DNA of 64,000 nucleotides from Symbiodinium sp. CCMP2592 (GCA_905221615.1 CAJNDT010003813.1:276320-340319), one strand, 5' to 3'; shown: positions 19,206 through 29,043, counted from the stretch's first letter. Numbers and translations: made by a program. The notes: generated by a model not told the origin, from the letters alone.

Positions 19206-19320
19206 CTACTACTACTACTACTACTACTACTACTCCTACTACTGCTACTACGACTACTACGACGACTGACTACTACGACTGCTACTTCAATAACTACTAT
19301 GCCTACTACCATAGTCAGGG
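19206..19320. repeat. (CTA)n-type trinucleotide tract
   Basis: Nearly pure CTA from 19206 to about 19265, then a degenerate TAC/GAC/TGC tail. Poly-Leu and poly-Tyr frames through it are artefacts. It is in the same orientation as the tract at 4227-4450. Confidence 0.92.
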
Positions 19321-20360
19321 CCACTGCAACTGCAACTGCCACCGACACCCGCACCGGCCAGGGTCTGCAGTTCGTTCCCCAGCCCATCGTTGGAGGTTCA
19401 GGATTTCCCGACCGTAGTTTCGTGAGCTTCGCACCCATCAGGCCGTTTGCCGTAGCTTTGGTGTTATTTGCAGGTGTTTGGGTTCCTTCCACAGGCAATT
19501 TTCGGGTTTTGGGTTTCCTGGCCGACTCGTTTCTGTTTGGATCTTGGGATTCTCTCCTAGTGTTTCCTCCCGTCTTTGGATTAGCCACCCAACGCCTCCG
19601 AATACACTTCGGGCTTTCCCAAGCACCACGCTTGTCCTCATAGCCCGAGGCAGAGAAAGAGACAGGCCTGCCCTTTCGTGTCCATCAAGAAATGAAAACT
19701 GTTGCAGAGTGGGTTGACACTTTCGAGTTGAATAGCTGAGGAGCACTACCGAGCTGTATCGCCACGTGGCAGCGGAAAGTGGCATGCCGTTTGACAAGCT
19801 TGGACAGGTTTCATGCTAGTAGAGCTGCTAGCTAGCACCGGCATGCTTGCCGTCTAGGTATATCCGTGCCACCCTCTTCCTACACACGGCATCGATTTAA
19901 CTTGATCCTGCTTCACGCAGGACTTGTGATGCTGAACGACAGTGTGACTCTGGCCAAAGATGATTGCCAGGTGGGAGAAGCCCCAGAAAGGGATAGTCTG
20001 CTCTTGGCTGACGCCAGCCATGTATGCGCTTCACCGGAAGCTGGAGCCGAGTGATAGTGAGATTCGGCATACGTGCCATATCCCACCTCTTCCCACATAT
20101 TTCGTGGTCTGCAACTGCACTGGTGGGGATAGGTCGCCGAACTTACCAGCTGCATCCGCACATACGTGCACTCTCAGAAGCGCCTGTTGCCAGAACTTCG
20201 CATTGCTGCAAGACGCTGTAGAGGTGCTTTCGCACGGATTTCGTTCTGGCTTCTCCGTCCTCCTTGGGATGATGATCTCAGGTGCGAGCCTGCGAGATTT
20301 TCTCGCGATATGTCCTTTCTTGATTCTCCACACACTTGCATGCTTCCTGTCCCCAGCAGG
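19321..20360. other. No supported gene
   Basis: Frames 19197-19643 (+) and 19133-19588 (-) run out of the trinucleotide tract and overlap each other; neither has a domain. From about 19866 the DNA is probably the upstream or intronic part of the LamG-type gene that follows. Nothing else recognised. Confidence 0.4.
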
Positions 20361-21191
20361 TGTTCTACGCCCCGACCATTTTTGGGACTTCCGCAGTGCC
20401 TCCGACGAGGTCTGCGATGCTTATGGTGGGCCCGTTGCTCACCTTCGAGGCGGCGCGAGACGAGCCTGCAAGCGAGCCGTGCCAGCTACGGAAGAAGTCA
20501 TGAACTGCGGCATCATCTGTCGTGCAAAACCCAAGGAGCTGCAACCAGTCTGGCATCTCCCTCGATGGCCGAGAGGCTTACGTTGAAATCGATCCCTGGG
20601 AATGGGCCGGGCCAGTCACGTTTGAGGTGCGGGTGCGCTACAACACGTGTCTTGGCACTTTGGACTAGAGGCTGCCATGCAGAAGGAACAGTCCCTTTGA
20701 GAGATTCTGTTTTCGATGGCTCCTAGAGCGTGTCAAGGTATGCGCATCAAGCAGCTGTCCTTGCGCTTGGCACACTACTGGAGGATGGGCGAACCAATGA
20801 TTTGTTTTCCATTATGAGCTACACAATGTTTGTGGTATCCTGTCTGCACCCGTTATGCACAAACAGCATTGGACTTGATCGCAGTACTCAGAATTTGGAA
20901 GGCAGGTTAGGATCAGACAAAAGCTATCTGTGGAAGAGAGGCCTACTCAGATAAACCGCGGAAGCTTGTTCGTTTTTTTCGCCTTAAGCCTGCAAGCAGT
21001 CAGCTCTGTTTGCAGAGGTTCGAGAAAGCCCTTTGCAGCTTTCCAGAGTATTGGCAGACCAGCCCATCTCGCTGGGTGAGTGGTTCCATATAGTCGCCAC
21101 CTCTGAACCTGGTTCTACGAGACTGTACATCAACGGGGCGCTGGCCGGAAGCGTCCCTGAAGGATCGTCCCAGGTTGATTTCGAAACATAG
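20361..21191 (+). pseudogene. LamG/concanavalin-like jelly-roll exons
   Basis: Three plus-strand pieces read as a LamG-like domain. About 20370-20460 gives HFWDFRSASDEVCDAYGG and VAHLRGGARR. About 20537-20668, in another phase, gives SGISLDGREAYVEIDPWEW then AGPVTFEVRVRYNT. 21000-21191 gives GEWFHIVATSEPGSTRLYIN and GALAGSVPEGSSQVDF, ending in TAG. These follow the order of the LamG_3 fold (domain entry, first strand, W.HIVAT and LYING strands). Such domains bind carbohydrate or protein ligands, often outside the cell. The strand following the first segment's YNT is missing, and a TAG follows VDFET, so the gene is either split by introns or broken. Confidence 0.6.
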
Positions 21192-21830
21192 AACCAAACG
21201 CCGGTGCTAAATGGCAATCTTACGGCTTACGAAGCATTCAGCAACAACAGCATTGGTTGCGGTTTAACCTTCCGAGCACAACGCAACTCGGGCTGACTTT
21301 TGCGGTTTTGTTCAGGGTTTGGTGCCTGTGCAGCAATGGCTGCAGCCCAATGCAGGAGTCAGAGCACAGAAATTGCTGCGCAATGCATTCCTTGGCCGCT
21401 CCGTGATGCCGGAGAACTTTATGGACCGCAGATTTTGAAGTTTGGGGGGCCCAGCAGCTGTGTGTTAGAAGCGAAGTAAGGGTGACTGCCTTGACTGGCA
21501 GGATGGAATTATTTCACATGTGCGCATTTGGCATGGGACCGCTTTGCCGCTCGGCATGGTGGAATTGCTGTACCAGGAATCGCTGCTGCAATGCTGAGCC
21601 TTGCAACTTTTCCACGTGTCAACGAAGTGTGCCAAAGTGCTCCTGTGGAGAAAGTCGGCCAAAGGTTTGCCGCAGCACCACCACTTTCAAGCCCTAAGCT
21701 GGCTAATGCCTCGCTGTATCTTACAAAAGATGTCGGCCAAAAAATTACGTGTGTCGGGAGTAAGCTGAGCATCGCTGAATTGTTGTCCACTCTGAACATC
21801 GTGAGTGTACTCACAGCACAGGATTCCACG
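21192..21830. other. No supported gene
   Basis: A plus-strand frame at 21528-21857 (109 aa) has no recognisable motif. The stretch may be 3' sequence of the LamG-type gene. Confidence 0.35.
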
Positions 21831-21839
21831 ATCGTACGG

Positions 21840-22728
21840 CGTACCGGTCACTTGTGACCACGTCACCTGAGTCACTTGTGACCACCTCATTTTGGGTCAC
21901 TTGTGACCGCGTACGTGCTTCGAATCACAGCAGGGCCACACTTTGGGCCACCTGCCGAAAAAAAGGAATCGGTCACTTGTGACCGCGTTTTTGCTTGATA
22001 TCATAGCAGGGCCACAGGATGAGCTGCTTGTCGCGTCAAGAATAGCGTCCCTGCCAAGGTGCTGCACAACCCTCCCCCCTAACCTTCCCCAACCAGCCCG
22101 TAAGAGTGGACATGGTTGTGATGCGCTGCGTGCAATAAGCGCTATTATGTTTCTGGCACGCCGTGATTGGGGGGTTCCAGGGCTGGTCCCGGGAAGTATC
22201 AGGTGGTCACATTCGAGTGGATGCTCTTGTGGTGGAGCTCGTGACACAACGTTGTTATGAGTCTCCGCCCACCCGCCCGCTCCACCCTCTCCCGCACATC
22301 AGGCGGTCACGTTCAAGTGTATGCTGTTGTGGTGTCGCTCGTGACACAACGTCGCTACTAGCCCCCGTCACCCCCCTTCCAAAAATAAAGAATAAACACT
22401 GAGCAAGCTGGTGTGTTGACTCCATGGACTGCAATCAAGGCCTGGAAGTTTCTGGGCCTTGTTTTGACTTGTGAAACATGTGCACGTCCCAGAAGGTTCT
22501 AGAGGGGCGTTTGAGAGGTCCCAGGGGTGGTCCAGGGAAGTATCAGGTGGTCACATTCAAGTGGGTGCTGTTGTGGTGGAGCTCGTGACATTAGCCCCCC
22601 CCTTGCACCCCCCGGTGGGTGCAGAGATGATGTGGTCACAAGCGACGGATGGCGTGGTCACAAGTGACCCAGAATGACGTGGTCACAAGTGACCCGAATC
22701 ACGTTGTCACAAGTGACGGCGCTGCCCT
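21840..22728. mobile_element. Non-autonomous inverted-repeat element with palindromic subterminal repeats
   Basis: The left end holds three GGTCACTTGTGACC-type units at 21846, 21870 and 21895, about 24 nt apart. The right end holds four units of the opposite orientation (GGTCACAAGTGACC type) at 22634, 22656, 22681 and 22705. The spacers also match in inverted order (left CTCATTTTGG, right reverse complement GTCATTCTGG), so these are true inverted repeats. The element is flanked by a direct repeat ATCGTACGG at 21831-21839 and 22729-22737. Inside, 21895-21970 is partly duplicated at 21971-22033. Three copies of a block starting GGTGGTCACATTC or similar begin near 22203, 22303 and 22546. No transposase frame is present. 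Confidence 0.7.
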
Positions 22729-22739
22729 ATCGTACGGGG

Positions 22740-23375
22740 AGGGGCGTAGGCCCGCAGCTATTGGACAGCTGAGCGTGCGTGGCCCTCTTTTCGGCTTTCC
22801 ACATATGCGGGGTTCTTGCAAAGTAGCCGGATAGCGCCCCGCGCTGCCCAGATGTGGTTCTACAGGAGCCAAGTTAATCGATTGGCAGCATGTGTGTGGC
22901 AGTGGTGTAAGATTCGGGAAGGCGCCGTGCCCAGCGCCGCTTCACAACTGTTCGAGGCCGTTGTAGCACGCAGTGAGTCCAAGATGGGTACAGTGTCGGA
23001 TAATTGACTTTTCTTGTTTGTGTGTGAATGTGTGTGTGTCTGTATGTCCAGTGTATTTGTGTATGTATAAATATAGTATATATATATATATACACACATA
23101 TTTCTGGAGAGTGCGTCAAAAACATATTGCTAAACTTATTTATTTAGAATATTTTTTTTGGGATCGCTGCTCCTTCTCCCTTAGCTTAGTACGATAAGCG
23201 CTTACATCTAGTACCCTACTTAGTCGATTTAACTGTACGCTAAATCTATCTCTCCGTATCAAGGATATCAACCAGAAAAAACCGGTGATTACTAGAATGT
23301 GTGATGTGAGCTTTGTACGAACCACACAAAACCGGGCTCTGAGGGTGCCGCTTTCTGTATAGAAACACTTATGTG

Positions 23376-23380
<5 letters not shown>
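22740..23380. other. Gap with TG/TA-rich simple sequence
   Basis: No gene supported. A TGTG-rich then TATA-rich stretch lies at about 23015-23100, followed by AT-rich sequence to 23370. Confidence 0.5.

Positions 23381-23382
<2 letters not shown>

Positions 23383-23443
<61 letters not shown>
23383..23443. repeat. (GA)n microsatellite
   Basis: GA dinucleotides with one ATA interruption. Long frames through it (poly-Ser/Leu on the minus strand) are artefacts. Confidence 0.95.
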
Positions 23444-23447
<4 letters not shown>

Positions 23448-23448
<1 letters not shown>

Positions 23449-23771
23449 TAGCGAAGTTCCAGGACGACCCGAAGACCAACGACACCGAGCTCAAAAGCAA
23501 CAATGACGATGACGGGGAGATCACCGGGGGCAGCCCCGAAGGCAAAGCAGAGATTGAGGCTGATGCGGCAAACAGTGCTGCAGCAAGGGCAGGCGTACTT
23601 CGACCTGAACCAACAGGGCAACCCTCGACGTTGACAATGAGGCAGAAGAGACGACTACAGCAACTCCTTTCGAGATGGGCAGGGCTATTCTTTACCCTTT
23701 TCGGAGGGAGCCGGGGAAGGACTAGGGTAAATTTTCCATCCTCCAGCGCGTCACGTACCCATTGTCTGTAA
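23448..23771 (+). CDS. Possible exon without its own ATG
   Basis: Directly after the GA tract a plus-strand frame stays open for 107 codons to TAA at 23769-23771. It reads like a charged, soluble protein: VAKFQDDPKTNDTELKSN, then acidic and Gly/Ala-rich residues (EIEADAANSAAARAGVL), a basic stretch (MRQKRRLQQLLSRWAG) and FFTLFGGSRGRTRV. The competing 451-codon minus-strand frame across 23369-24724 is Ser/Leu-rich and less convincing. No family recognised. Confidence 0.3.
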
Positions 23772-24455
23772 TCCCGTCTAGAGATAGCTCGGTTGGCGTT
23801 GTATTTAGATTGTCGCGCAAGCATAGCGTTCGTGGACCTAAGGCATTGATGATTCCGTTTTCCCTCCGACGCACAGCGAGATTCGTGACCACTAGCCTGT
23901 GCTATGGTGTGGCGGTTAGCGCCGTTATGTAAGCTAAAAAAGTTGCGAAATAATTGTTTGGGGCGGCCGTGGTCCCCCGGCGTGCCTCTGGCGGCTCTCG
24001 CAGCACAAATGTGACTGTATAAATTGCGTGCTTTATTCCCATAATAGACGGAGTAGTGGCGAGTGCCCCGCCCGAAAAACCATAGAGAGAGGTGGGCGTT
24101 GCAGTAATGGTATTTGTGCACTGCCATTCCATTCTTGAGACAGATAGGTATCGAATGAAAGATTTCAGGACAGTATGAGTACTCTCTGTCAACTAGCGAG
24201 CAACTACAAAGTCGACACCAATGGTTTCCCCTCAAAGCATGCAGAAAGCGGTTGCGATTTTTTCTCGACACGAACCAAAAGTCCGTTGCTGCGTCTTGAC
24301 GGCCCGTGGCAAAACAAGACGAACGAAAGGAAGACCCTAGCCTCTCAGAACCCTGAACCTGAACGGCAAAGGGGAGCCGAGGGCAAACGGGAAGAAAAGG
24401 CTGGCACAAATGGGGATTGACCCCACAGCTCGACGGTGGGCTTCTCTGGCCCTGC
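23772..24455. other. No supported gene
   Basis: A minus-strand frame at 23902-24192 (96 aa, GGALATTPSIMGIKHA) might be an exon, but it has no recognised motif. Nothing else seen. Confidence 0.3.
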
Positions 24456-24458
24456 CGT

Positions 24459-24611
24459 AAAAGAGCGCTGCTCTTGCTACTGGCAATCTGTGATTTCCCC
24501 GAAGGGGTAGTGGCAATCAATGTTCTATTGGCAATCTGCTGCTCCCGCTGGGAGCTAATGGCAATCAATGTGCTCCTTGGGAGCCCACTAGGCATCATAA
24601 TGGCAATCTGC
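24459..24611. repeat. Alternating TGGCAATC motif and hairpin array
   Basis: TGGCAATC occurs at 24481, 24511, 24529, 24559 and 24601. It is followed in turn by TG, AA, TG, AA, TG. Small GC-rich hairpins lie between or before copies: AAGAGC-GCT-GCTCTT (461-475 of this kilobase), CCCC-GAA-GGGG (497-507), GCTCCC-GCT-GGGAGC (541-555) and GCTCC-TTG-GGAGC (572-584). The stems differ in sequence while the flanking motif is kept. Confidence 0.75.
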
Positions 24612-24778
24612 AAAACATCGCTGCTTTGAGGGTATGAGGGCTGGCTTAGGAGGTCGAGGAAAAAGGGTGGTTGAAAGTTCGAGTAGGTTTGGGCCTGTTG
24701 GAAGTATACATTTATAGGCTTCAAGTAGGGCTGTGAAGGTCTCCGTGGACTGCTGAAAATGTGGCCCTGGGCCTGGGG

Positions 24779-25740
24779 TCAGTAGACCGAAACAACTTGT
24801 ACCCAAGAGTATCTAGTGTCCTTGTGCTGGTGTTGAAGCATAGACCATGCTGTGCGCCATGCTAGCAGGTGCGCACCTCCTTCTGCTAATGCTAGCATCA
24901 AGGTTTCCATGATGTTGCCTTTGTTGACGTGGGCCCTCCATTGGACCGCTTGTACCTCCTGCGTGCTGATCTGCATTAGCGGCAAGATGTATTCCAGCAG
25001 TTTGACTAGCTGATCGTTGGGGGCCTGAAGTTGGGACTTCTTTGTGTCTCTGAGGACTCCATATACCGCGGCTATCTCTCCAAAAGACAGCGTCGAAATA
25101 CAATGAACCATATCCTGCCGAAGTTCCCACGCCCTTGTTGTCAAAAGGGGGGTTGGCTTGGATGCAGGCTTTGAGGGTGGGGTCGTTGTCGAGGTACCAT
25201 ACGAATTCCTCAGCGAGGGTCTGAAAAAAATCTGTGGTAGTGCGCTTCCATGCTCCTTGCAATAGCCATTCTAGCAGAGGCTGGTTCCATGCTAGGTCTG
25301 GGGTGTTTTCCTGTTCCTGCTTGGCCTGTTCATAGGCTAGCCAAAGGGAAGAGGCAATCATAACTGGTTCGTACAGAGGGCCCCGCATATTGACGATGTG
25401 TTCCTCTGTGAGGGCCCAGCTAGGATTACTCCAAGGGAGTCTCGTGGGCCTGGGGGGGCATCAACCCATTGGACGGCGTGTTGCTGGTGCGTAAAAGAGC
25501 TAAAGGTTGTACCTTCGTAGGTTTGCTTCATTGCGGCGATGAATTTGGTTGTAACCTCAGGGGCCTGCATGATGGGGTCCAGATCAAACAGTATGCGGTC
25601 TAGCTGCAATACCATGCACTTGGTTGCTGTGGGAAGGGATGTCCAGGAGTCTTGGGCCTGCTTAGTGGACCAGTACTTGCGGTGTTCCTGGCAAAAGCTA
25701 CAGTTCTGTGCAAAGCCCAGGGGTTTGTCACAGAGTTGTT
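24779..25740 (-). pseudogene. Gag/ORF1-like C-terminal region, frameshifted
   Basis: Minus-strand coding sequence moves through three phases. About 25740-25440 contains a Cys/His group (NCSFCQEHRKYW) and MVLQLDRILFDLDPIMQAPE. 25388-25140 contains ASSLWLAYEQAKQEQEN and TDFFQTLAEEFVWYLDNDP. 25144-24779 contains ELRQDMVHCISTLSFGEIA and QLVKLLEYILPLMQI and ends at TGA or TAG near 24779. All parts are helical. It continues the protein encoded just upstream (27221-25728), giving one retroelement-type ORF decayed by at least two frameshifts. No protease or polymerase motif here. Confidence 0.5.
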
Positions 25741-27221
25741 GATCGTTGGTGGTACAAGGGCATATGAGGGTCTTCCAGGGGACCGTGTCCTTCCACGTGA
25801 AACCGGGTCACAGGGTGCTCCTTACACTTAGGGCAATCAATGCAAAAACCCAGGGCACAGGAGCAATGTTCGCAAATAAAGACCGGTTGGATGTGGCTGT
25901 GGCCTTTGCCTTTGTTGTGGTGGGGCTGTTGCTGTTGGGAGCCTTTGTTGGGGCCTCCGAATAAGGAGCCTGTAGCGGTTCTGGAGGGGGCCCAGCAACC
26001 TGAACCCCAGGAACCCCGACTATCATTGTTATCCTGGTCGTCGTCCTTCTTCCAGTTGGTTCTGTCGTCGTGATCTCTTTCCTTCCATTGGCCTTTGGCC
26101 TGGCCTTTGTCTTTAGGTTTCCGGTACTTATTGTAGTCAGACCATCCGGATTTCTGGGACCATCCTTGGCAAAAGGATCGGTGGCTGCTGCCTTTGCCCA
26201 TCTGGGGAGTCCATTGGTCCTGGCGATCATTTCGGGTTTTAGTTTGGGGCTTACCTTTTCCGGCTCCATTTGCCCTAGGAGACCCTTTGCCGTAATCCTC
26301 AAAACCCTGGTCTAAGAAAGCCTGGGCCGTCAAGGCGGTCATGCCGCCAGCGCCTTGAAAAGGCAACATGGAGTGAGACTCAAGCGTAGAGGCCAAATCA
26401 TCCGAAATGCGTACCGGCATCACCGTGTATGGGAAAGCCTGTGCGTGGGAGGCGGTGGTGAGGTCGAAGGCCTTGTCGTAGGAGGCGCGTTGCGCAGTCG
26501 TGTGATCAGAGGTGGCGCGCTTGAGTGCCTGTGCCAGAAATCAGGTATCCCGAAGTCTCCTCGAAAATTTGGCATGCCATCGTGTCAGGGCTGCGTCGTA
26601 AAATCTGTCGTGCACCAGGAGCAAGCATGAATAGCGGCGCGCAAAGTGCGGGTCAAGCGCGTAGATCACTTGCCCAATCAGTTGTTTGGGCTCCACCCCC
26701 TTAGCGGTCCAGATCTGCAGCGTCTGTCTCCAGGTCTGTAGCGAAGAGTGTGTATCGTCTCCGGTTTCGGCCACATAGAGCTCGGCGAGGACGTCAAGCA
26801 AAGCATAATATGGTTGCATAGCCAGTCTGTTTTCCAGTGGCTGGTCCTGCTCTATCCTGATCTTGTGGTCTTGCTGCTGGGGGTCGCGCCAGTATCGGCG
26901 ACCTTGCCGCATCTGATCCCTAAACTGGGCTGCTTGCTGTTCAGTAAGAAACTCCAGGCGAATAAGCGAAGAAGCTGAAGAAACCATATGATTGTGCATT
27001 GCTGCCACCTGGTCCCATTGGAGACCAGCAGCTTGTAGGTAGTACCCAACATTGGCATCCAGAGTCTTCTTGTTGAAGATTGGCGGTAAATCCAGCAAAA
27101 GTATAGTTTTGTTGGCCTTTGCACGCTCCAGCACCTGCAGTTGGCTGGAGTGCCTGTCCAGGGTATATTGAGTCATCGCAAACTCATGTTGTGCCATCTT
27201 GTAAAATTGGTCGCAGCACAT
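25728..27221 (-). pseudogene. Gag/ORF1-like protein with one in-frame TGA
   Basis: Two open stretches, 27221-26541 and 26423-25728, share one phase. The sequence between them is open except for a single TGA at 26541-26543 (RRLRDT-stop-FLAQALKRA). The amino part has a coiled-coil (FAMTQYTLDRHSSQLQVLER) and then a folded region (KTILLLDLPPIFNKKTLDAN, SLIRLEFLTEQQAAQFRDQM) resembling the RRM-like domain of LINE ORF1 proteins. The later part is very basic and Gln/Asn/Gly-rich (KPKDKGQAKGQWKERDHDD), followed by a Cys cluster (CEHCSCALGFCIDCPKCKEH) that could bind zinc or nucleic acid. The likely role is RNA chaperoning for a retroelement. ATG 27221 is the first Met seen, but the frame is open upstream. 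Confidence 0.6.
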
Positions 27222-27227
27222 CTGTAG

Positions 27228-28062
27228 TTGATCCAGTGCGACTTCTGTTGCATGAGAAGCAACCCACAGCTACCCCAAGAACTCCGCATAGATCCCAAAC
27301 CCCACGCCGATTACTTAGGAGTTGTTCTAACTCATAATTCAGCCGCCAAAGCGGGTTCTAAAAAGCACTATGCGCAGGCCTCACACGCGGCCAAATGTCT
27401 ACACGACTTCTTTAGACACCCATCCATTACCATTAAGCGAAAGCTGCTAGTTCATTCCCAGATTGTGTTGGCCATCCTTCTGTATGGCTCGGAATCGCAA
27501 ATGTATTTGCAGCCTGCCTGACCTCACCAAACTGAACAAGTTACACTACAAGGTCCTTAGACAGATCTTCAACATCAAAAGCTCCTTCTATCACAAAGTT
27601 TTGGAACCATCGGAGGCAGAATGCTCCAACGAATACTTATCCCAGCTTGCCTATGAGTACGTCCCCAAACTTTTATCTCCATCACAGAATATCATTTCTT
27701 CCCGGATCTCCTATCTCGGACATATCCCCAGACATGAAGATTCAATTGAACATATCTCCACCTACCAAGCAGCACATGCCTCTAGACGCCTCCATAAGAA
27801 AAGACCTGGCCACCTTCGCATACATTGGGCCGAATTAACTATGACACAAGCGTACCAACGCTATCAAATACTTTCCTCGAATTCCCCTATCCCCCGCCCC
27901 CACCAAATACACCATCATCCCACAGAGAGAGAGGTGCACGCAGAGGACGACACAGACGAGACGTTGTGGAGAAGGTACCGAAGTCAGCAGAAAGTGGAGT
28001 ACCGGGACCACAGGCGAACCAAAAGGCGGCAAGACGCCCAACAACGAGACCAGAACCGCTGA
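27228..28062 (+). mobile_element. 5'-truncated LINE reverse transcriptase, C-terminal part
   Basis: Plus strand. The first phase (27228-27521) has DYLGVVLTHNSAAKAGSKKH and IKRKLLVHSQIVLAILLYGS, the LINE post-catalytic pattern YLG...LLYGSE. Near 27500 the phase shifts by one, and PDLTKLNKLHYKVLRQIFNI, then GHLRIHWAELTMTQAYQR, continue to a stop at 28062, with an Arg/Gln-rich tail. The catalytic fingers and palm are absent, as expected of a 5'-truncated insertion. It starts 7 nt from the opposite-strand ORF1-like frame. It is unrelated in sequence to the minus-strand LINE at 14-19 kb as far as I can see. Confidence 0.75.
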
Positions 28063-28680
28063 TAAGAGTGAGCGTGGCAGGGGCTTTTCCCCTTGTACAT
28101 TTTCCTGCTTCAGTTGTTTCTAATTCGTCCGAGATCCCTTTCGTTTGCTGGGACAAAATCTGCGGGGGCATCCTCAGGATGGACTCGCCTTGCTCCAACT
28201 GAGCTATACTACCTTTGCTTTTGCCTGTGCCGCACGCTGGGCTGTACACTAGGACGGGCTGCTGAGCCAACCTCCCAATCCGATCCTAGCTCAAACGTGA
28301 GCTCCCTGAAACTTCGCCGTTACTTTCCATAGGGGCTGTTGCCCCTCATCTTTTCAGGACGCTTGCACTTGTCGTGGCATCTTTTCACGCTTTGTTGCAA
28401 TAATGCTGATCCCGCAATCTCAACCACAAAGTCTCATGCAAGGGGAACAACCCCGAATCAGCAATCTCGATCGTGTTCTAATCTTGAGCTGCCCTTCTTT
28501 CGTACGAGCTGGTATTTCTGGCTGTCCCGAGTGCAGTTGCTGAGTGCAGAGACTTATATTTTGAACATTCGACAGCCGATGGTTGGGAATTGCCTTTTTT
28601 CTCCTCCGCAACAGTCGGGGGCGCACACGCGCGCGATGTGGGGGTAACACCCCTGCATCACAACCCTGGCGAAAGAAAGA
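28063..28680. other. No supported gene
   Basis: 3' sequence of the LINE fragment, then unassigned DNA up to the spliced-leader match. Several overlapping short frames exist; none is convincing. Confidence 0.4.
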
Positions 28681-28684
28681 CAGA

Positions 28685-28703
28685 GTAGCCATTTTGGCTC
28701 AAG
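28685..28703 (+). other. Dinoflagellate spliced-leader relict (or SL-like exon)
   Basis: GTAGCCATTTTGGCTCAAG matches the last 19 nt of the 22-nt dinoflagellate spliced leader. The three preceding bases (AGA) differ from the expected CCG. The next bases are GTGCC, so a GT follows at once, as after an SL exon. Known biology (Slamovits and Keeling): relict leaders in genomic DNA mark mRNAs that were trans-spliced, reverse-transcribed and reinserted. An SL RNA gene is the alternative, but no Sm site or tandem context was seen. Confidence 0.8.
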
Positions 28704-28879
28704 GTGCCTACATCATCGACTCCATCATCCAGTTCGTCGAGCGTCTCAAGCGGGTGGGCGGGGGGGAAACGCTCCGACTGTGCCCCGGAGTGTGGATCCT
28801 CCCCCACTTGCGAAAGTACCTAGTCCTCGTCCGGGGGGGTGTGAGCCATTGTCAGGCAAGCTCAATTCAAAGTTCGTGA
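28704..28879 (+). CDS. Open frame following the spliced-leader match
   Basis: The frame reads through the SL match and continues AYIIDSIIQFVERLKRVGGG, then ETLRLCPGVWILPHLRKYL, to TGA at 28877-28879. It lacks an ATG after the leader. If the leader marks a retroposed transcript, this would be its 5' end. The sequence looks plausibly coding but has no recognised family; a second phase from about 28870 to 29040 could continue it. Confidence 0.3.
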
Positions 28880-29043
28880 CACTACGTCGACCTACTAAAG
28901 GGGGGCAGTGCAAGAACCTCAACTCGGACCCTTCTGCAGACTGTGGGTTTTTCCTCCACACGTTTGTTGCTTTCACAGTGGTCCCGGAACCGCACCTCCC
29001 AGAGTACTTGTTCACTGGGCGCGGGACGGGGAGATCTACATGA

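Noticed and set aside
21846..22718. Palindromes read as simple direct repeats in one array
   Set aside because: The central TT versus AA and the matching inverted spacers show that left and right arrays are in opposite orientations.
23369..24724. 451-codon minus-strand open frame
   Set aside because: It runs into the (GA)n tract as poly-Ser/Leu, has no motif, and conflicts with a better plus-strand reading at 23448-23771.
28685..28760. Functional SL RNA gene
   Set aside because: The first three leader bases do not match, and I found no second tandem copy or clear Sm-type site. Kept as an alternative, not the main call.
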